Virus record (IMG/VR): IMGVR_UViG_3300037110_000209
Location: 1 to 25,424 of that record
Reading direction: 5' to 3' (one strand)
Length of the DNA stretch: 25,424 nt
Origin: a virus
Below the pieces are notes generated by a model. That model did no database searches. It saw only the letters and a list, made by a program, of their open reading frames with translations, and was not told the DNA's origin. Below, in pieces: positions 21,441 to 25,424 of the stretch (position 1 is the first letter of the stretch; every line of letters starts with the position of its first letter). Both the position numbers and the translations under genes were made by a program.

Positions 21441-21480
21441 TTATATTTTTAACAAACCTAATTTTTTATCAATTTTTTTA
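21441..21480 (-). promoter_or_regulatory. Displaced upstream half of a phage promoter, now before iscB
   Basis: The plus-strand sequence TTATATTTTTAACAAACCTA and the following TTTATCAATT match positions 363-401 of the 135-bp promoter repeat with only a few differences. The match stops at 21441, exactly where the -7 box would follow; in place of the box stand the island's left-end bases. A weaker box (TATAATTT, minus strand) is present at the junction and could drive iscB and the omega RNA. Confidence 0.6.
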
Positions 21481-21969
21481 GATAATACGTGTAACATCCT
21501 GTATGTCAACCCAATATTTTTTACTTTTTTCTTCAACCAAAACTTTTTTAAGATTAAAGTCAACATCTACGATACGTCCAAACTTTATATCAACCTCACC
21601 TGCGACATCAATCTTAATATCTGTATTGATTTCATAATAATTTATCCTATCAAAAATTTCCAACTGGTCTCTCTCATGCTCATCCTTATAAATAAAGTTA
21701 GGAAATCCAGAGTTCTTATAGATATTATGATAACACCTTTGCTTCAATACCTCAGATGTAAATATTGAAGGTAGGCAGTTACGTAAGACTATATCCTTAA
21801 TTTTTTCTTTTTTAAACTCCATCACTTTCCCATAAAACTCTTTGTCACGAGCCTTTGGATAAATCTTTTTACGCAATTCAGCTACAATATACTCCTCTTG
21901 AAGCTTTTCAAAGAAATCAGATAAAGGAAGATTTCTGGTCTTTGATACAGGATCACTATTATAAATCAT
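21478..21969 (-). CDS. Hypothetical protein, 163 residues
   Basis: The family is not recognised. The N-terminal two thirds are helical and charged (PLSDFFEKLQEEYIVAELRK, then KVMEFKKEKIKDIVLRN and a segment with SGFPNFIYKDEHERDQLEIF). The last 50 residues look like a small beta-barrel: INTDIKIDVAGEVDIKFGRI, VDVDFNLKKVLVEEKSKKYW and VDIQDVTRII, as in SH3- or KOW-like domains. It has its own promoter (21990) and separates the replication genes from the island. The small barrel at the end suggests nucleic-acid or protein binding. Confidence 0.75.
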   Translation of the reverse strand: MIYNSDPVSKTRNLPLSDFFEKLQEEYIVAELRKKIYPKARDKEFYGKVMEFKKEKIKDIVLRNCLPSIFTSEVLKQRCYHNIYKNSGFPNFIYKDEHERDQLEIFDRINYYEINTDIKIDVAGEVDIKFGRIVDVDFNLKKVLVEEKSKKYWVDIQDVTRII

Positions 21970-21989
21970 TTTAGTTTAAAATTAAATTG

Positions 21990-22016
21990 TAAATATACTA
22001 TATTGTTATCAGACAA
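21990..22016 (-). promoter_or_regulatory. Promoter of the 163-residue gene
   Basis: TATATTTA (21990-21997, minus strand) lies 20 bases before the start at 21969. ATTTTTG at its upstream side could be the -33 element. It falls in the short gap behind the primase gene. Confidence 0.5.
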
Positions 22017-22019
22017 AAA

Positions 22020-23027
22020 TCATTTTAATATTTTTATATTAAGACGATTAAGATTGAACGAAAACGGGTCTTCTAACCTATCCATTACTTCTAAAAACTC
22101 ATCTGTAGTAAGATTATCTGGGTCACAATCTTTCTTCCTAATATGTCCCACCATTACATTAAAATACTTTGATAAATGCAATGAACATTGTTTACTCGCA
22201 GGATAAGTATTATTGTCAAACATTAAAATAACATCAGATACACCCTTATCTTGCAGTCGCTTGATTTGAGGTTCAGATACCTTCTGACCAAAGCAACTAC
22301 AACATTTGACTGTATCGTCATTCCATAGATTTAAATGAATATCAACAGCCCTCTTACTAAATGCACCCTCAGTAAGTATGACCACATTAGTTTTGGAAGA
22401 CACTTCATTAATACCATATAGATAGTACGAGAAATCCGTATCAGGACTGTTATCATATCTCAACATTAACCTACATTTCCCCTGCTGAGCATCTTCAAGA
22501 TTCTTATCATGCCATTCTTTACTATGCATAGAACGTGCAAAGTATCCCTTACAACTACCATCCTGCTCACGTATCGGGAATATAATATAATTATTCTTGA
22601 GACGAGGGTCAATACTGGTAATGCCAACCTCATATCGATCATAATCTATTTCCCTAAATCCTCTTACAAATAGGTATTCATGTTTATATATCCTTTTATA
22701 ACCAAGAGGTAATTTACGGTCTGGCATAGTATAATCAACATCGTCAATAACCTTATCTGCAAGCAAATTCTCTAAATGCTCATTAATGTTGATATCACGT
22801 TCAAAATTTCCTAAATCTGGACGATTAATCTTAAAAAATAATTTACGCAACGTCCCATGCTGAGCACAACTTGCTCTCCAACAATTAAAACTTCCTATAT
22901 TATTTGATAAATTAATACCAAATTTATCCTCATGTCCACACCAAGGACATTGCATTCCTGAAAACCATCCCTTATGGCCAACTGAATGAAGGTTTAATTC
23001 TTGTATTATTTTTTGTCTGTTGATCAT
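22020..23027 (-). CDS. DNA primase with zinc finger and TOPRIM domain
   Basis: The 335-residue protein joins an N-terminal zinc-binding domain (CPWC at C27/C30, then C49 and C54 or H57) to a TOPRIM domain with VVILTEGAFSK (E220) and VILMFDNNTYP (D271). It would make RNA primers for the DnaE replicase, working with the helicase encoded just upstream. It is shorter than bacterial DnaG (about 600) and similar to T4 gp61 (342). In the second TOPRIM motif the usual DxD reads DNN (D271, N273), an unusual change; a later acidic stretch (KKDCDPDNL) is kept. The start overlaps the helicase stop by 4 bases. Confidence 0.88.
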   Translation of the reverse strand: MINRQKIIQELNLHSVGHKGWFSGMQCPWCGHEDKFGINLSNNIGSFNCWRASCAQHGTLRKLFFKINRPDLGNFERDININEHLENLLADKVIDDVDYTMPDRKLPLGYKRIYKHEYLFVRGFREIDYDRYEVGITSIDPRLKNNYIIFPIREQDGSCKGYFARSMHSKEWHDKNLEDAQQGKCRLMLRYDNSPDTDFSYYLYGINEVSSKTNVVILTEGAFSKRAVDIHLNLWNDDTVKCCSCFGQKVSEPQIKRLQDKGVSDVILMFDNNTYPASKQCSLHLSKYFNVMVGHIRKKDCDPDNLTTDEFLEVMDRLEDPFSFNLNRLNIKILK

Positions 23028-24397
23028 TCCTCTACCTCTTCATCAATAAAAAGTTTAATTGTTCTTATGTTATCATAAAATCTACTCTTATTAAACTTCG
23101 TTGCTATATATATTATTTTATTTGCCTTATACTCTCTCATTTTATCAACATAAATTCTACCTGTTTCATTTGAATATTCGCTTAATGTTTGATTAAAAGT
23201 AAATACGTAAGAAAAAGAATTTACAAGACCTTTAGCTCCACTAATATTATGTCGAGTCATTACATATTCAGGTCTATTAAAATCTGAAGGGTCTATATCT
23301 GTAGCTTGTGTAGCTGTAGCTCCTCTTATTAAGAATTCAGTACAAATATTTTTAAATTTATCCGCAATTGCTTCTCTTCGCATTTTTTCACCTTCTGTAG
23401 AAACAGGATAACGCCTACCATCTCCCGGATTTGCTTTTTCTAAATAATCAAGACAAATTAATTCGGGTTTTCTTTGATTTATTTTTATATAATCAATAAC
23501 TAAATTACGAAGATCTAACATTGAAAATGTATCAAAACGATCAAAAGCCATTACTGATATTTCACCTTTTTTATTCTTAATATCATTGACAACTTTTAAT
23601 AAACGCTGTCTCATTTCAGGATCAATATTATCTAATTCTAAATCATGTTTATTTACAGAAGACCAAGCAACATCAATTTTTCTTTCCAATAATTCTTTAC
23701 TTCCTTCTAAAGACACATATAATACAGGATGACCTCTACGTGCGGCTGAAATCGCTCTCCACACTAAGTAAGTGGTTTTACCGCCGCCTGATCTTGTTAT
23801 CAATAAATCTGTTTCTGTTTGTTCTGAACCTCCATAAATTTCATTATCTAAAGGCATAACACCAAAAGGGATTCTTAATTTAGAATGATCATCTGTTAAT
23901 CTCTTAAAATCCCTTTTTCTTTGTCTTTCTTCAAACCCACTAAATATATTTTCAAAATAATTGACTTTTTTCAAACAAAAATTAACAATTTCCTCAGACT
24001 CCTTAGAAAATAATTGCATCGCTTCTTCTTGACGGTCACTTTCATTATATACATCTGTTACTTTGTAATACAATTCTTGAAACTTCGCTCTCTTAATATA
24101 TTTTTCAAATTGTTTTAAAGATTCATCTTTATCAACCAACTTTGTATTTGAAATATCGGAGAGTATTTGTTGTGCTTTATAATCTGAAACATTTATTTGT
24201 GAAATAGCTCCTATAGTCGGGAGCTTATTATTATTAGTATGATAAGTGATCATATCTTTCAATATCTTCTTATATTCCTTTAATTCATTAGGAATATAAG
24301 TATATTTAAGATGTTCTTGAACTATTTCTATAACCTCTTTCTTATAAAAACAAAGTTTATAAACTTCATTAAGAAAATTAATTGAGAGTTGTTCCAT
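23024..24397 (-). CDS. dnaB: Replicative DNA helicase, DnaB/gp41 type
   Basis: The 457-residue protein has a helical N-terminal domain (about 1-160) and a RecA-like motor. Walker A is TRSGGGKTT (residues 201-209), preceded by TDLLI. The following strand is VLYVSLEGSKELLERKI with the catalytic glutamate, Walker B is ELICLDYLEKANPGD (D317), and motif H3/H4 includes RGATATQATD and HNISGAKGLVNSFSYVFTFN. These are the features of hexameric helicases that unwind the fork. The primase follows with an ATGA overlap, as a helicase-primase unit. A TATATTTA promoter precedes it at 24422. Length and layout fit phage helicases such as T4 gp41 (475). Confidence 0.9.
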   Translation of the reverse strand: MEQLSINFLNEVYKLCFYKKEVIEIVQEHLKYTYIPNELKEYKKILKDMITYHTNNNKLPTIGAISQINVSDYKAQQILSDISNTKLVDKDESLKQFEKYIKRAKFQELYYKVTDVYNESDRQEEAMQLFSKESEEIVNFCLKKVNYFENIFSGFEERQRKRDFKRLTDDHSKLRIPFGVMPLDNEIYGGSEQTETDLLITRSGGGKTTYLVWRAISAARRGHPVLYVSLEGSKELLERKIDVAWSSVNKHDLELDNIDPEMRQRLLKVVNDIKNKKGEISVMAFDRFDTFSMLDLRNLVIDYIKINQRKPELICLDYLEKANPGDGRRYPVSTEGEKMRREAIADKFKNICTEFLIRGATATQATDIDPSDFNRPEYVMTRHNISGAKGLVNSFSYVFTFNQTLSEYSNETGRIYVDKMREYKANKIIYIATKFNKSRFYDNIRTIKLFIDEEVEE

Positions 24398-24421
24398 TTT
24401 TTAATTTTACAATTATAAATA

Positions 24422-24445
24422 TAAATATACTTATTTTATACAAAT
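24422..24445 (-). promoter_or_regulatory. Promoter of the helicase-primase unit
   Basis: TATATTTA (24422-24429, minus strand) with TTTGTATAAAATAAG upstream lies 24 bases before the start at 24397. The upstream part overlaps the 3' end of the terminase gene. Confidence 0.5.
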
Positions 24446-25424
24446 GAAATACTAATTTCATCAGTAATTTTTTGCATACTCCGCAATGCGAAAAAGCAAG
24501 ACATTACAGTGTCATCATGGTCTACAGCAGCCTGAAGTTTACCTTTATCAGTAAAAGTAATTGAATTAAATTCCGAGCATACCAAATCAATAGTCGCTCT
24601 GGACTTCTCATCTCCACGAGGCATACGAATTAATCCTCTTTCAAATAACACTGAAAGTGCTGGAATCCCTTCATATGGATCCTTCTTATTCTGACCATCA
24701 GTATTAAATCCCTCTGCCCTATTGATCCCTGATTGCTGAGCCAGTTCTAACATCACTTTCTGAAATCCATTAGTTTCAATGATTACACGGTCAGGTTTAA
24801 AATTATTATTTATCCTCACTAATTGCGATATCTGTTCATTAGTTGACGCTCCTTTCTTACGCCACACATGAATAAGGTGGAATACATTCAATGAATCAAC
24901 ACCCCAAACTGTATAACAAGTAAAGTCAGCACCGATACTCCCAGATTTTGCAAAGTCACATCCAACACATACCTTCTTAAACTTAACAGGATACGAATGA
25001 ACATTATCAACCAACGTAATGTCATCCATACCAATAAATGCCTTCTTTAATATATCCCACGGGAATATAGTAGAGGCATCAGTTACAGGCTTAACTAAAT
25101 ACTCACGACTGAACAGTAACGTGCCTTGTGTCTTTTTAATATCTAACAATTCCTTAAAAGAAAACCTTTGAGGATATAATACTGAACCATCTGGGAATAT
25201 AGCAGGATATTCAAATACTTTAAATCTTTTATCAAGCTTTAATTTACCATATAAATCAAGATCATGAAAAGGTGTTCCATCAACTATTAATTGACCGTCA
25301 GGTAGAAGCATAGGATATATTTCAGCAAAAAATACTTCATTAAATTTTTCTCTCTGTATGTTTGAAAATAAGGCACTTTTATCTAAAAAATCATCAACAA
25401 TTATCCATCCAGGGTGAGGTCCTC
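24436..25424 (-). CDS. terL: Terminase large subunit, 5' end outside the window
   Basis: The frame is open to the window edge, so the start is not seen; about 328 C-terminal residues are present. The end of the ATPase domain shows Walker B IIVDDFLD (near 25400) and the coupling motif VDGTPFHD. The nuclease domain follows with VCVGCDFAKSGSIGADFT (first aspartate), DRVIIETNGFQK (glutamate) and AAVDHDDTVMSCFFAL (last aspartates), the acidic cluster of the RNase H-like terminase nuclease. The protein pumps DNA into the prohead and cuts it. It is a late-type gene next to replication genes on the same strand. An internal ATG at 25311 is not the true start, since conserved motifs lie upstream of it. 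Confidence 0.93.
   Translation of the reverse strand, partial: GPHPGWIIVDDFLDKSALFSNIQREKFNEVFFAEIYPMLLPDGQLIVDGTPFHDLDLYGKLKLDKRFKVFEYPAIFPDGSVLYPQRFSFKELLDIKKTQGTLLFSREYLVKPVTDASTIFPWDILKKAFIGMDDITLVDNVHSYPVKFKKVCVGCDFAKSGSIGADFTCYTVWGVDSLNVFHLIHVWRKKGASTNEQISQLVRINNNFKPDRVIIETNGFQKVMLELAQQSGINRAEGFNTDGQNKKDPYEGIPALSVLFERGLIRMPRGDEKSRATIDLVCSEFNSITFTDKGKLQAAVDHDDTVMSCFFALRSMQKITDEISISFV

Noticed and set aside
24436-25311. Terminase start at the ATG at 25311
   Set aside because: The frame continues upstream to the window edge and encodes the Walker B segment IIVDDFLD, so the ATG is internal.
1-25424. tRNA genes
   Set aside because: I looked in the intergenic gaps on both strands for cloverleaf-like segments with a T-loop (GTTCGA-like) and found none; the gaps are short and AT-rich.

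Overview
The window is a strongly AT-rich stretch of a tailed double-stranded DNA phage genome. Every supported protein gene lies on the minus strand. The large terminase subunit, a replicative helicase and primase, a phage-type DnaE polymerase, RecA, an SbcC/SbcD pair and a RuvC-like resolvase all point to a large lytic-type phage. The host is probably a member of the Bacteroidota. This is inferred from a recurring -7-like box, TATATTTA, which fits the TAnnTTT core of that phylum's promoters, from A-rich leaders with few Shine-Dalgarno sites, and from the style of the secretion signal on the exported nuclease. No host gene is visible.

Layout, in the direction of transcription (high to low coordinates). 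25424-24436: the 3' part of the terminase large subunit. 24397-22020: DnaB-type helicase and TOPRIM primase, overlapping by ATGA. 21969-21478: an unknown gene. 21440-19095: an IS200/IS605-type island without TnpA. It holds a HEARO/omega RNA, an intact-looking IscB nuclease and a 5'-truncated TnpB-like gene. 19063-17922: queD and queE. 17791-13619: a gene of the dATP/dGTP diphosphohydrolase N-terminal family (DUF5664), folE, a hypoxanthine/guanine phosphoribosyltransferase, a small unknown gene, a MazG-like gene, a DpdA-like base-exchange enzyme, an unknown gene and queC, closed by a hairpin. 13503-9356: a helix-turn-helix-like protein and DnaE. 9302-521: one recombination and repair operon ending in a clear terminator. 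It runs from a UvsY-like candidate through a 49-residue protein, a single-strand-binding candidate, SbcD, a 30-residue membrane microprotein, RecA, a second 30-residue membrane microprotein, SbcC, an exported NucA-type nuclease and a RuvC-like resolvase to three small genes. 315-118: one small gene with its own promoter and terminator. At 8-1 the start of the next gene is cut by the window edge.

The genes suggest two linked programmes. One is replication and recombination. The other is DNA modification: FolE, QueD, QueE and QueC convert GTP to a 7-deazaguanine base, and DpdA would exchange it for guanine in DNA, presumably to hide the genome from host nucleases. The phosphoribosyltransferase in the same operon could recapture the guanine that DpdA releases, closing a loop that I have not seen described as a unit. 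The QueC has lost all four cysteines of its zinc site, so the final modification may be an unusual one.

The most striking structure is the IscB/TnpB island. Its two flanks, when joined, rebuild a copy of the phage promoter that is otherwise present as a perfect 135-bp repeat at 309-443 and 17785-17919. The island therefore appears to have split the promoter of queD, and the natural guide position of the IscB omega RNA falls on this promoter block.
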